Assembly (NCBI GenBank): GCA_964017145.1
Contig: OZ024849.1
Coordinates: forward strand, 124,001-188,000
Direction: 5' to 3'
DNA length: 64,000 nt
Origin: Agrocybe praecox
Lineage: Eukaryota > Basidiomycota > Agaricomycetes > Agaricales > Agrocybaceae
A model generated the notes under the pieces. The model was not told the DNA's origin. It was given only the letters and a program-made list of their open reading frames with translations, and searched no databases. Of the stretch, positions 35,785 through 47,785 are shown piece after piece. Positions within the stretch are counted from its first letter, which is position 1; each line of letters opens with the position of its first letter. The position numbers and the translations under genes are program-made.

Positions 35785-37356
35785 TTATGAGTCAAAGATG
35801 GCACCATATGCCGGAATACCGCGAGTTTCCATACCATACACGACCTTCCTGGTGACCTTGGGATTCGAGATGATGAAAACCGCCTCAGCATTACTTTCCC
35901 GGACAAGCTGATACGCGAGAGCGACCATGTCGGGACGACCGAGAGTGCGACTATTCCAGACAATAGCATCCGGATCGGCTTTCAAAACGGCGTTCATAAT
36001 CTTAGCGCCGTAGGTTGTCTCCGGGTGGGGGGTAGACCAGAGGACCCGGCGCGGAGTGACGCTGGCGTAAAGAAGGGAAAGACAGGGGCCAATGCCTGAT
36101 CCGGTGGCGACGACGACGATTCTCTTGAAGAGTCTGGAGGTGTAAAGGAGCCCGTGGAGAGGGTATCCTCGCGTCCAGAGCTTCGTGGGCGGATTTTGAA
36201 TGGCCTGCCTCGTCCAGTCACCGGCATTGGAAACTACGACAGAGAATCCGTTGATTTTGCCGTTCTCGTCCTCGTCTGGGATAGTGGCGAACGCGTGCCA
36301 TTCAAGAAGGGGTCTGTTGGAAATCTTGAGTCCATAGAAGGGCTGCATGGGTCGGTACTTGAAATGCAGGCGGATAGCGTGGTCGGAGAGAACTTCTGGG
36401 TATACTTCTCGCAGACGCAGACGTGACCAGGAAAGAAGGGTGCAGCTGGTCGATACGCAGAAGAACCAGAAGTTGGGTGATTTGGCCAAGAACAATCCGA
36501 TGGGAATATTGGCTTCTCTGGCTGAGGCTCTTGCGACAAGCCCGTTGTGCACCCAGAAAATGATGAGCGCTGTCCATCCAGCGAAACGGTGGCCAGCTTC
36601 GAAATGGTTGTGGAATAAGACTCGGAATCTTGGATGGGCAGCGGCCAAGATTGTAAGGAACATGGAGACGAGGACCCAGGACAAAGCGACATTGACCAAG
36701 TTGTCCCTTGAGCGATCATGGACATATTCTCTGGTAACTAGAGCGGTGTAGAGAAGGAACCATACCACAGCAGCTGTGCCACTTCCGCTGTGAGCACCGC
36801 CGTAATGGAAGACTTTGGCCAGTCTGCGACGGATGGAAAGTGGAACAGAATGAGGAACGCAAACAGCAATCTCGTAAAGCAAATTGACAAAGTTCTCCTG
36901 TCGGAAGAGGAGAGTGGACATGAGGTTTGCTGAAGAAGCGCTCGCAACATCGTTTGGAAGAGGAACTCCGTTCGCCTTTGCGACGAAGCAAACAAATGCA
37001 ATCAAATTGGCGGTGAAAATGACGGTAAAGATCTTCCGGTAGGTGGTATAAAAGTTGACTGCATAATTTGACGATCATTAACTGATGAAAGAAGAGAAGA
37101 ATAATCTGTCCTACTCACAGTTGATGTAACGAGTCAACTTGGACCCCCGCTTCTCTGGAAGGATGCTTCGATCTGGCTTCAGGTCAAATGGCTTTGGCTT
37201 GAGCATCAGACTCGGTTCAGAAGACGATGCTGATGCAGACTCTGAAGCTGGGACTACTGCTTGAAGAAAAGTCAGTACAACTCCACTACAGGGAACGAGG
37301 TGGTTCATACCGCAGTCTTCCTGATCGCCCTTGATGTTCTTCTCGATGTCCGACAT
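35785..37356 (-). CDS. TmpA-like integral membrane flavin oxidoreductase
   Basis: Three exons encode roughly 480 residues. The first exon (from the ATG at 37356) and second are cytosolic and Ser/Glu-rich (SESASASSSEPS). The third (about 37010-35785) contains several membrane helices (for example FTVIFTANLIAFVCF, TAAVVWFLLYTALV, VNVALSWVLVSMFLTIL, AGWTALIIFWVHNG). A C-terminal ferredoxin-reductase-like half follows, with the nucleotide-binding loop VVVATGSGIGP and a WNSRTLGRPDM segment. This layout matches TmpA of Aspergillus nidulans, a transmembrane oxidoreductase linked to a conidiation signal, and related NRPS-associated membrane reductases. In a mushroom the role is unknown. No heme-ligand His pair typical of ferric reductases is obvious, although H residues occur in the helices. 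Confidence 0.75.
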
Positions 37357-40300
37357 TGTGCAGATGGGATGCTCGAGTCCGGGTTGTTTTGCCGTCCGTA
37401 TCAGGGCATTTTCCTGCCCTTTAAATAAGATTGGAAGGTATCCAGGTGAGAAAGAGCTCTGAGCAAATAATTTGCCATCGTGTCTAGAGCGAGATCTGGA
37501 AATCAGTTTCGCTCAATGATTCTAAGCAGATTTACCAGTACAGTGTCACCCCGATCGTCCATTCTAATTAAAGCCAGGAATAAAGCGTGTAGGTGCGACC
37601 GGATGGGTTGGCCTGTCAGGTCAGATTTAGACCGGTCTCCGGATGTTGTAAGAAAAATTTCTACCCTCACCTCATAGGAAAGAAAGAGAAAAGTTCTTGA
37701 GCGTGAGACTGTTATGGAGGATGCTTCTTTCTGATACACAGCACCGTGATAATACGAAAAATTAGGCTCCCTTGTGCGATTAGCTCCGCATAATGGGAAG
37801 GTCTGCTCTGTGCACAAGGATTCCTGTTCTTTCCGTACCCGACGCAGACACAGGATCGCTTGCGTTGAACGACAGGAAGCGTGTACCCCCCGAAACGAAC
37901 AATCCGACTCGGTCCAAATTAAAGATCAGGACAAGAACTTGAAGCTTGTATCCTCATCACTCCGACCCGTCAGCGTGATCGTGGCCCCGACGAGTTAAAG
38001 AGCGGCGGTGAATCAATCGCAAAGCTGTACGCTATTCAGTTCGTAAATTTAGTCGTATTGGACGGTGGAGCAATATTACTGCTAGCTCTGTATGCCATCT
38101 CTTTGGAGTTGGTTCAAATCTGGTGAAAATTTTTAAGACAATCAGTCTCAGGGAACAAATGATATCTAGTAATAACTCCTCCAAGCTCGTGGCAAACGCT
38201 GCGAGGACACTCACGATACTGCATGCTACGACAAACAGTCGTCGAGAGTCACTTGTGTGAAAGATCCGCAAAGAGTATTATTGAGCTTTTACAAAAGTTT
38301 CTGATAAGACTGAGCTTCGTTGCTCTATCAGCAGCTTGATTGTACCGTCGAACTGGCATGGATGAGTGAATCAGTGATGTATCGTGCCAAGTCTCAGTCG
38401 GGAATAAGAAGTTCACACGCCGAAGACGTCATCTATTCTTTACTCCTCATCCACCCATCCACTACTCTGGCTACCACAATGTACAGGCATAACGAAGTGC
38501 AAAAACAAATTCATATTGGCGCACTCTGCCACTCGTGTCTTTCTAAACAAGATTTGATTGTATGGGCGTGATAACGGGTGGATGAAAATTGGGCTTAACT
38601 TTTAAACGTGAACGGGGTTGACAATGAGTGGTACGCCGGATATATACCCTAATTTCTGCTTTTATTGCATACGGATACGCAGTCTAGATCATACGCTCCA
38701 TACTGTACGAATATCAAGTTTCAGTGAGAAAAATTAATCATTGATAAATTAGAAGCGCACAATTTGGAGAGAAAATAAAATTCCAGAGTATGACGGCTCA
38801 AAAAATATGCACCAAGGAGCATTAATACATTAATTTTGTCAGGATTTAGCTCGTAAAACCGGTGATATAATCTGGTTCATAATTCGTTAGGCATTCCAAA
38901 GAGAACGCCTCCATGATATGGACTGCTTTAGATTACAATGCTCTATGAAGTTAGAGCGAAGAGGGACTCAAGTCAGTTCTTAGTATTATCAGGGTAGGTT
39001 GGCGAATGCACATGCAAACCCAACCCAAACAACTACTAACTGAACGAAAAACAGAGACATGACAAAGACCGCCGCAACGGAACAAATCAAGCCGCACCCT
39101 GCCGCAATTCGATGTCGCGCAGTCATTCGTTTGCACATATCCAACATACTTCCGTCGGAAGACACTTGAACATCGTCGCAACGACCCGGCTTGTACCTGC
39201 AAGTAAACCTCTGGGTAAGGCTTGGCTTTTCACAATTGCGGGAAACTCTCAAAAGGGGTATTTTTTCTAGTTTTCGGGGAGGGCAGCCGCTCTTTGCCAA
39301 GCAGCCTTTGGTGGGAGCCTAAGGACCTAAATATAAACCGAAAGTCGAGGAGGCTGACTGTCTAAATCTATACTAATGAAACGACTGCTATTTCCTCCGC
39401 AGGTTTTAGAAACCCAGTACCAATCAGCACCGTAGGTAAATGTCAAGGTATGTATATAGTATGTATAGGACGCCGTGTTTGGAAAGTCCACTTGAACAAG
39501 CACCGAAACGTTACTTCACTGAATCGATTTTTCCGCGTGGAGTATAAGCTTTAGGCTATTATGCTTATCTACGAACGCTTACCAAAGGAAGCCAACTGAA
39601 TACATATGTACATAGGAACTTCGAAGTGTGCTTCGGTCGCTTGGTGCATGCCATGCATATGTATTAACATCAGTGACTAGTGATTGATGATTCGAGACTC
39701 GGAGCACTCTGTGAGGGATGATCATTACAAAGAAACGCCTGAGCACACATTCTTCTATTCTGATACATGTGGAAACATAACAATTATTGCATCGGATGGG
39801 GAAAATTAGAATACCCGTTTTCAGCTCGTGCATAACATCATCTCACGAAAGAGATGATAGCGTGCGTCTATCAATAGATAATATGCCAACAATGTCGCGC
39901 TACATGTGTACTATGTGACGAAATAATGGGCTTTTATCATACAAACTGGCAGCGCTTCAGGAGTGAGCATCCCGACCACCGGTGTAGACATAAAGAAGAT
40001 AATAAGGCGCGTTGTGTCTCCTCAGCCGGAGCCCATGCATTGTTTATGCGCCTCGTATGCAGAGCAATTTTATGATTATTGGCATTTCTCTCCGACAGGG
40101 AGTCGCAAGTAGTGCTCTGGTGCTACAGAGGCGATAGGCGAATGACGTAAAGTGAGAGTCCGATTAGTCCATGGCGACAATCAAGTACGGCGAGCGACTT
40201 GAGGTCTTCATGCTTTGCACTGTGGAATGACTTTTTAAGGCGCTGGTACTTCATTCATTGAATAAATTATTGACATTGACAATCAAGAGGGTGGAACGAA

Positions 40301-41833
40301 CATAATTGGTGTTCGATATGTCGAACTGCGCATGCACCAAACCAGTGAATCATGATTGGATCCTAAGCAAGCATGGGTTTTGAATGAGAGATTACTCCAA
40401 GGGGTATGTAGTCTTGGAAAAAAAGACACAACCTTCTTTTTAGACGTATTTTGGGCTGGGAAATCCGAATCTGAAGTCAGATTTTTTCCAAAAGATCTCG
40501 TTGAAAAGTTATGGGTACTTTTTTATCTTGTGAGAAAAAAACCTGACACCCAATTCCAACCATTTTTCTCGACATTTCGCATCCTTCCTCACACTTTCAA
40601 AAAAAAACTTCGGCCAAAATTGACCCCTCCCCTCCCCACCCACATTTCCTTTTATGGTAACTCACCAACCATTCACAGGAAAAATTTCGGAGTTGCATTT
40701 TTCGATCTCCTTGCTATTTTCCGGTCCAAAGACAAGGTCGTGTCCTTTTTTCCAAAACTGCATACCCCTTGGATTACTCAGTGTTTGGCGGTGCAGGAGT
40801 GGGTTCCCAATTGACGCTCTCCTTGATGTAAACTGTGAGAGAGATATCCCGCACATATATTCATGTAAATGATAGTAGTACGCCGACCTCGACGACGACA
40901 CCTCGAACATGGCTCCGATATACGACGATGTGGCCTTGTCGATTCTATGCGTTACGACCTTACGTTAGTCGGAACATTATGGAATTGCCGTGGGCGTTAA
41001 CGTTCAGGGGCCCAGTGTTCCGTCACGTTTAGACATTGATAGTGTTCCGACTTCGGCCTCTGTTATCATGCTGCGGGATAAGAAATTCGTACGTCCTGTC
41101 AATCGCGTGTGGGATAATCACGGTCAAACTATTAGTGCGTACACACATACCCTCTGGGCCACAACGCTACAAGTGAAAGCATGGTCGGCAAGTTCCGCAC
41201 AAGTGGGAAAAACATAATCTAATCTTATGTCATTGCGCTTGGCGAGGCTATCCTTAGAACGAAGTATACTGAAGTCCACGACCGTCGGAGCTGGAATTAA
41301 CGCACTCTCATCTTTCCTCACCGATCTGGTCAAAATACATGTTATCTTTTATATTTTGATCGCTATTTAGAGTCTAGCAAATATCCCTTGCACAGGTCCC
41401 AGGAACCCAATGCACTGGAATATGTACATATATTTTGCCAGGAAGAAGCTCGGCATTGCTCCATATGTGAACAAAATGCGTTCCTCGACACTCCCCTTGA
41501 ATTCATTCCTGTCTAGGTTTCTTTGTCAAGCCGAACGCCATTATTATAATTGCTAAATATAGACATTTTTAGATCACAAATAAGTGCCAAGATGGGAATT
41601 TTGTTTCGTCATCTTAGGCACCATACATGGGAATTGACACAACATCCGTGTTTTGCTCAAAAATAGGGCACTATTTGGGTGTCAAACTACCCCAAATATG
41701 TACATAGCATTTTTATTTGGACCCGAGATAGTAACAAAATATATGTTACGTTTGGTAATTCCTTTTTGGACCACAACCGGTTTCTCGCCAAGAGCGTCTT
41801 GCTCATTACTCTGTCTGATTCGATCCGATCCAG
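37357..41833. other. Gene-poor 4.5-kb region
   Basis: No gene I can support. A 103-codon minus ORF at 38989-39300 ends in a strong hydrophobic segment (CSVAAVFVMSLFFVQLVVVW) and could encode a small membrane protein, but there is no second line of evidence. A 152-codon plus ORF at 40356-40814 is rich in Phe/Lys because of T- and A-runs and looks like translated low-complexity DNA. Confidence 0.4.
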
Positions 41834-44078
41834 ATGTCTGGAGTTCAACAAGCACCCTACGGGACATGGAAGTCGCCCATCACTGCAGAAGCCATTACGA
41901 AAGGCGTACGTTTTCCTATCTTCCCCATCTGACACGTAAAAACCAGTATCCTGACGGTGATCTATAGGCGAACGCGATTATGGATCTTATCGTTGATCGG
42001 GCTACATCCGAAGTCTATCATTTGGAAAGTAGGCCATCGGAAAGGGGCAGAAATGTGCTCGTTCACACTGGCTCTAATCGCGACATCGTTGGGCCTAAGT
42101 GGGATGTGAGAACAACCGTGCACGAGTACGGCGGCGCACCAGCAATCGTGAGCCATGGAGTTGCCTATTTCTCGAATATAGGCGATGGACGAATTTATCG
42201 TGTAAACGTCAGAGAGATTTCCTCAGAGCCCGAGGCTATTACTCCAGGTGAAATTTATCCTGAAATAACTCTTCACTTGCATATTCTAATTATTTCCAAA
42301 GAAAACAAAGCATTTCGATACGCTTCTATCGACCAGCATCCCACTCATCCCGAGCTGCTGGTGGTTATATTTGAGGACCATACCAACAACGTCCCTTCGG
42401 AGGTAGTAAATACCCTGGTCGTTGTTGACATAGCTCGAAAGACTGTTCAGCCTTTGATATCTGGTGCAGACTTTTACGCCCACCCCAAATTCTCTCCAGA
42501 TGGCCGTAAGCTTGCGTGGATCCAATGGTTCCACCCTGATATGCCATGGGAAGGCGGTGAGCTCCATGTGGCGGACGTTACCGTTACCGATGATAACATT
42601 TTGCGCACCAGCAACGCCATTCACGTCGCTGGCGTGCGCGAAAAGATATCTGCTCAGTACCCGGGATGGGCGAGCAATGAAACACTTATCTTTACGTTGG
42701 ACGTGTCCGGCTTCGTGAATCCTTGGAAGTACTCCATCAGCCAAGACACTTCATCCCCCTTGCTTCCTGAACCAGTTTCAGAAGATTTTGGTTCACCTCT
42801 TTGGGTCCTTAGTTTCTTCCCTTATATTATCATCGGAAACCAGGCTGTTTTCTCAGGTCTCAAGGATGGACGTTCTATTCTCTATCTCGTCGAGTTGGAC
42901 AAGCCAACTGAGCCGAAACAGATCCCCAATCCCTTCGTTTCTATTTCCAATATTCGCCTTGTATCTTCTGATCGAAGAGAATTCGTTTTCACTGGGTCGA
43001 AAAGCAGCACCAAGACTAACATTGTCCAATGCTCCCTCGTCTCTGGAAATGCAGAATTCACAACTCTCAAGGCTGCCGCGGCATTGAAAGTAAACGGCGT
43101 TCCTCTCCCAGAGGGTGTCATCTCTGAGCCACAGCCCATGACATTGAAGAAAGGACCTTCTGAAGAACCACTCTACGTCGTTTATTACCCTCCTACTAAC
43201 CCCGCCTACTCTGGAAGTAGCATCGCTGGTGAAAAGCCCCCATGCATCGTCGGCGTGCATGGCGGACCGACAGGACTCACTGAACAAGGATTGGATTGGA
43301 AGGTCCAATATTTTACTTCCCGCGGGTGGGCATGGTGCGTTACATATTCTCACGAAAACACTGGCTTCTCACTGTGCAAATATGAATCTATGATAGGCTC
43401 GACGTTAATTACGGCGGATCGTCAGGGTACGGCCGTCGCTATATCGAGAGACTCAATGGTACTTGGGGTATTGTGGATGTTGAGGATTGCGTTCTCGCTC
43501 CACAGACATTAGCTGCTGCGCCATACAGCCTCGTGGATCACAAACGCCTAATCATTCGAGGCGGATCTGCAGGAGGGTTTACCACGCTCGCTGCGATATC
43601 TACTGCTGCCGACGTTACAGTCTTTGCTGCGGCGACGTCTTTGTTCGGAGTCTCTGACCTGGGCAAGTTGGCTGAGTTTACACACAAGTTTGAGTCACGC
43701 TATCTTGATCACCTTATTGGAGGAACGACCACGGAAGTCCCAGAGATTTATCATGATAGGTCGCCTATTAACCATGCTGATAAAATCGTTACTCCTCTTC
43801 TGGTAAGTTTTCTTTTTCCATTTTATGTATTTCAAAAAAAGAGGCCAATGCCGTCATTTCACGTAACCTTCAAATAGATTCTCCAAGGTGAGATCGACAT
43901 GGTCGTGCCGAAGGGTCAAGCAGAAGCGATCTACAACAGCATCCGTGATCGAGGAGGCGTGGTGGAATATAAGCTTTATCCTGGAGAAGGCCACGGTTGG
44001 CGTCGAGAGGAAACTATGCGGGACGCTTTTGAGCGTGAATTAGGATTCTATGAAAACGTCCTGGGATTAAAGCATTAA
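41834..44078 (+). CDS. S9 family (prolyl oligopeptidase-type) peptidase
   Basis: Five exons (41834-41905, 41968-42247, 42302-43334, 43397-43802, 43878-44078) encode 663 residues. The N-terminal two-thirds is a WD/beta-propeller-like region (PKFSPDGRKLAWIQW is a typical blade). The C-terminal part is an alpha/beta-hydrolase. Catalytic residues are visible: Ser519 in RGGSAGG, Asp604 in GEIDMVVP and His636 in GEGHGW. VHGGPTG forms the oxyanion region and VNYGGSSGYGR is a family signature. This resembles S9C acylaminoacyl-peptidase or dipeptidyl-peptidase-like enzymes. There is no signal peptide, so a cytosolic enzyme trimming short peptides is likely. The start MSGVQQAPYGTWKSPI fits the family's N-terminus. 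Confidence 0.9.
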
Positions 44079-44973
44079 ATACTCACTATTTACCCATGAG
44101 CGTACACGGACAGTCCATACCGCGTGGGTCGCTTTCAAGTTCGTGGAATAGTCAGCCATTTGGAGGGTTTATTATCGCTATACTAACATAGTGGATTACC
44201 AATTTAAGTTTATATTTAATGATATTTTCCCATATTTTATGAATTGAACCACCCTTTTTGGATAAAGTTTCGTTCCATTCCCGACAAGTCCACTGAGAAT
44301 TGCTTTGATTAGAACAGAGAAACATTTATGTGAATGATTAGTAAACACAAGCAAAGATGGAGATAAATATATTTTATAAGTGTTGAAGTCAATTGTGTCT
44401 TGCAACGAATGTTCCGTCAAAGGAGTGAAAAGGCTTTATCAACGCTTCGTATTGAGCTAGAAAGTCTTATAGCTGCAGCCTCCCAACTCCCAGTGCTGTC
44501 TCGATCCATTTTGTGATAATTGAAAATGGGAAAAGTAAAATGCCCACGTAAGATACACAGACAAGCAGAGGAATTAAGAGTGATATTGTTACATCGCTAA
44601 TCGACCCGCCGGGGTTAGATCAAGCTCAAGCGCCCAAGCTTGAAGGGCCAACAGCCTCTGGGTCGGGTGTTTAGGATGCCGGAGACCGACCTGCTAAGGA
44701 ATTACGTAAAACCTAGGGCGTAACCGCCGAGCGTGGCGTTTTAGACTCTTTCCTCGTCATTTTATCATGTTTTCAACAATTGTCTACAATTATCTCTCGG
44801 AAAATCTAGAGGTTTGTCTTGAATTGTCTGGGGAAAAGCAAGAAATCAGCGATCCAAATTTGATGCGCACTAAATTGCTACTAACTGTCGATAAACAACC
44901 CAAAACACGTTCTTAATAATGGGCCGTAGACGGTAGGGAACAAGCTTCATTTTTCACGTCCTTCACTAAGAAC
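44079..44973. other. Intergenic, promoter side of the 617-aa gene copy A
   Basis: No ORF of note and no clear TATA box. C/T-rich stretches precede the ATG at 44974. Confidence 0.45.
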
Positions 44974-47297
44974 ATGTCATTTCCTATCCAGGCGTTGCCT
45001 TATGGCCAACGAAAAGTCCAGGAGGACCAAATTGATAATCCAGGGGCTCATTTTCAAAATGTCGAACCACCCCCAGATTTGGTTGAATGGGCACGAGCGC
45101 GCTTTGGGTCCAAATATGACGATATCCTCAATAAATACGGTGCGGTCGAGTACGTTTTAGACGAAGATGTAAGTTTACAATTTTCTCGTTGATGCTTGGG
45201 CATCAAACGCGGGCTCATTCTTATAGGGAGATTTTGTCGTGGATATCACGACTCCAGAGGACGTCATTCAGAAAAGGGATAGTCGGATTTTGTACGCATT
45301 GCAAACAGGGAAAGAATGTGGGACTCTCTATTTCATTATTTTTTTTTTCACTGACACTCTCGTAGTTGATCAAGGGACGTATGCGAGCTCGTCGCTGCTA
45401 CTTCAACTCGCAAAAGCCGAAGTCTCTTATATTGAGTCGCAAGTTTCCAAATTGAGGACAAACCCAACATACTTGCAGTCATTAATGGAATCAGCTGCTC
45501 ACCTTCGTCCTGAGTTAATTCCTGACGCCAAAGGCACCGCCACGAAGCTCGACGAAATTCTGAAAAACTCGCAGTATCTTGCCCAAGAAGTCCGATACAC
45601 GGTGTACAACGCGTTATACGAGGTCGGAAATTGGACTCTTGTTGTTCGTTATCTGGATGAGCTTGTCAAAGTCGAACAGGCTAAAGGCTTCGTAAACACA
45701 ACGGATGAAAGGCGAAGTCTCTTTGACAATGCAAGGGATGTCATTGAGCTCGTCATGCGATTCACAGCCAAACGTATTTGTGGATCTGCACGGACATTAT
45801 ATCCTCTTTCTAAATTCTGGATGAGGGATTTCGTGAGTATTTATTTCAGCTGTCCAATAAACTTCTTTTCGAATGATTTATTGAAAGGATTTTCAACCTA
45901 AATGGAGCGGCGCTAGAGTCTGGGGTCTCCCATCAACCGAATCTGCAGCTCTCCTGACGTCGAAAACACTCCAAGGATCTCTACACCGTTTTTCTCAGAA
46001 TGTGGATGTGAATGTTATGAACATTCAGGACCTTATGTATTATTTCAGGAGAGCATCGCACGAAGAAATCGACAGCCTGGGTCCATACTTGATTGAGACA
46101 ATATCAAAGCTCGAGGCGTTTTGGGTAAGTTTCTCGTTTAGCGTCATCTACCCTAACAACAACAACAACAATAAAGTAAATATATAGGACTTTTACAGAT
46201 TGCTGGGTACCCGAGATTATTCAAAGCCTTTCACTATGGGACAACCGACCGTGGATCTGGAAAATAACGTGAAAAGGGCTAAAGAACTATTAAATAAAGC
46301 GTCCATCGAACGCTACATCAAAAGCATGTCAGCCTTTGGCGATGAAAAGGTCATCAAGAAGATTTGGAAGGAAATAGATGATCTTACCCTGAAAAGAACG
46401 AAGACGACCTTGGAGAAGGTCGGTAATTTGTTCCCTGTTCTAGTTCAATTCATTACTTCATTCTAACATGAGTTTTTCACTCCAGCTCATCGGCTACGAG
46501 AAGCTTCCCCCACGATGGGCATCACCTCTGCGTATTTCTCGTGCCCCAAAGCCCCCATCACCAGCTGCATTAGAACCGTCAAGACCTGTACCTCAGCCCG
46601 AAAGAGCACCTCAACCACTAGTCGAACATCCTCCCGCCGATATCCAGCCCGTATTTTACGGAGGCTCCGCAGAGAATGCTCCACCTGTTGTAGAAACACC
46701 AATACGTACCGTTCCCAAAAAGAAAACCAAAGGGAAGGCTGCTGCAGTGTCAAAATCTTCAGCGGCAATCAACGTACATGAAACGGAGAAGGAAGAACTG
46801 AAACCCGTTTTTCGTGTCAAGGCTTGGGTTTATGAAATTTTGAGGAAGATTTTTGATCCATCGATAAAAGGACAGGTTCATCAACATGACTTCATCAAGG
46901 TATGATCGTAGATTTAGGCTACCTATTGTTCTGCGTATGAAGCTGAGCGTGCTACGTTCATTTATAGGTGATGACTTCTGAGCCTTTCAACTTTGACTAC
47001 GTACAGGGCTCTGGCTCTCGTTCGTGCTTGCGACCACGTCAGACGAGTGAGAAATCTCGTTAATTTATCAGTTAGCATTCTAATTCTTTTCGTTCTGGGA
47101 TTAGATGGTTTGACAAACCAGCCCTTCCATATTCATACGTGAGTCTTTTTCTCATTCCTTTATAGGTCATTGTTGTTAGCTCCCGTTACAGTATTCACGG
47201 TCGGCCGGATGAGTTGGATTCCCGCTACGAGCATGATTATGCCAAACGTCTCCAAGAGGATTACGGCTGGAACCTACGGAGTTTCGTCGTCGATTAA
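44974..47297 (+). CDS. Uncharacterised 617-aa protein, HicA-like C-terminus, copy A
   Basis: Nine exons (44974-45168, 45227-45317, 45366-45832, 45888-46124, 46188-46418, 46486-46899, 46968-47046, 47105-47138, 47192-47297) encode 617 residues. No known domain is seen in the first 500: a short N-terminal block with YGAVEYV, then a mostly helical region (LLQLAKAEVSYIES, ELIPDAKGTATKLDEIL, VRYLDELVKVEQ), then a Pro-rich linker (about 425-460) and a basic patch (KKKTKGK). The last about 100 residues (KPVFRVK...DFIKVM...GSGSRS...PFHIH...HGRPDEL...YGW) match the pattern of eukaryotic HicA/YcfA-like domains, which have a dsRBD-like fold. The GSH His used by bacterial HicA ribonucleases appears as Arg, so RNA binding rather than cleavage is likely. 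There is no signal peptide. Its paralogue lies at 50501. Confidence 0.75.
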
Positions 47298-47462
47298 TAG
47301 ACATTCTTGGATCGTTTTGTGAGAATAATTTACAAATCTTTCGCCCATCGATTCTACAGCTTAGCTTTCTAATTGTGATCTCTAGTCGTCGATCAATTAT
47401 CAGTGAAATCTTTTCCATCCCTTCTCGGTCATCTCGTCGCGGTTTTTGTTTCTTTTTTATTA

Positions 47463-47486
47463 CAGTCGTCTCCCTCTTAACCCATA
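47463..47486 (+). repeat. Left terminal inverted repeat
   Basis: Starts CAGTCGTCTCCCTC right after the TA; it pairs with 50003-50026. Confidence 0.9.
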
Positions 47487-47785
47487 ACCCTCATAACCCA
47501 TAACCCCTTCTAACCCATACTTTTTTCGATCCACCAAGTTGGTTCGCAGGGAAATCCGACCCATAACCCATGAACCCCTCATACCCCATAATCCATACCC
47601 CTTTTGGAAAAAAACCCATAGGTTTTTGATTATTTTTTTTCCTCGTTGCCCGGTATTTTGACACATTAATATGTATCTATGGAGTTCCTATGCAAACTAT
47701 CTCCGTTTTCGAGCTAGTGGTACTATGTAATGTGGAAAGAAAAAAGTTTTAAAAAAGTTTTTGCCCAATACTTGCCAACAAACTC

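Noticed and set aside
36234..36751. ORFs of 163 and 134 codons over the TmpA-like gene
   Set aside because: Alternative-frame shadows of a membrane-protein exon with continuous family features.
40356..40814. 152-codon plus-strand ORF
   Set aside because: Phe/Lys-rich because of T and A runs; no motif, no splice partner. Could be an old repeat, but no second copy is visible in the window.
42286..43353. Minus-strand ORFs of 152 and 166 codons in the peptidase region
   Set aside because: They are antisense shadows of the S9 peptidase exons, which have clear catalytic motifs.
47463..47600. Telomere-like TAACCC words
   Set aside because: They are spaced irregularly with ATA between them and lie inside the transposon end, not in a head-to-tail array of the telomere unit.
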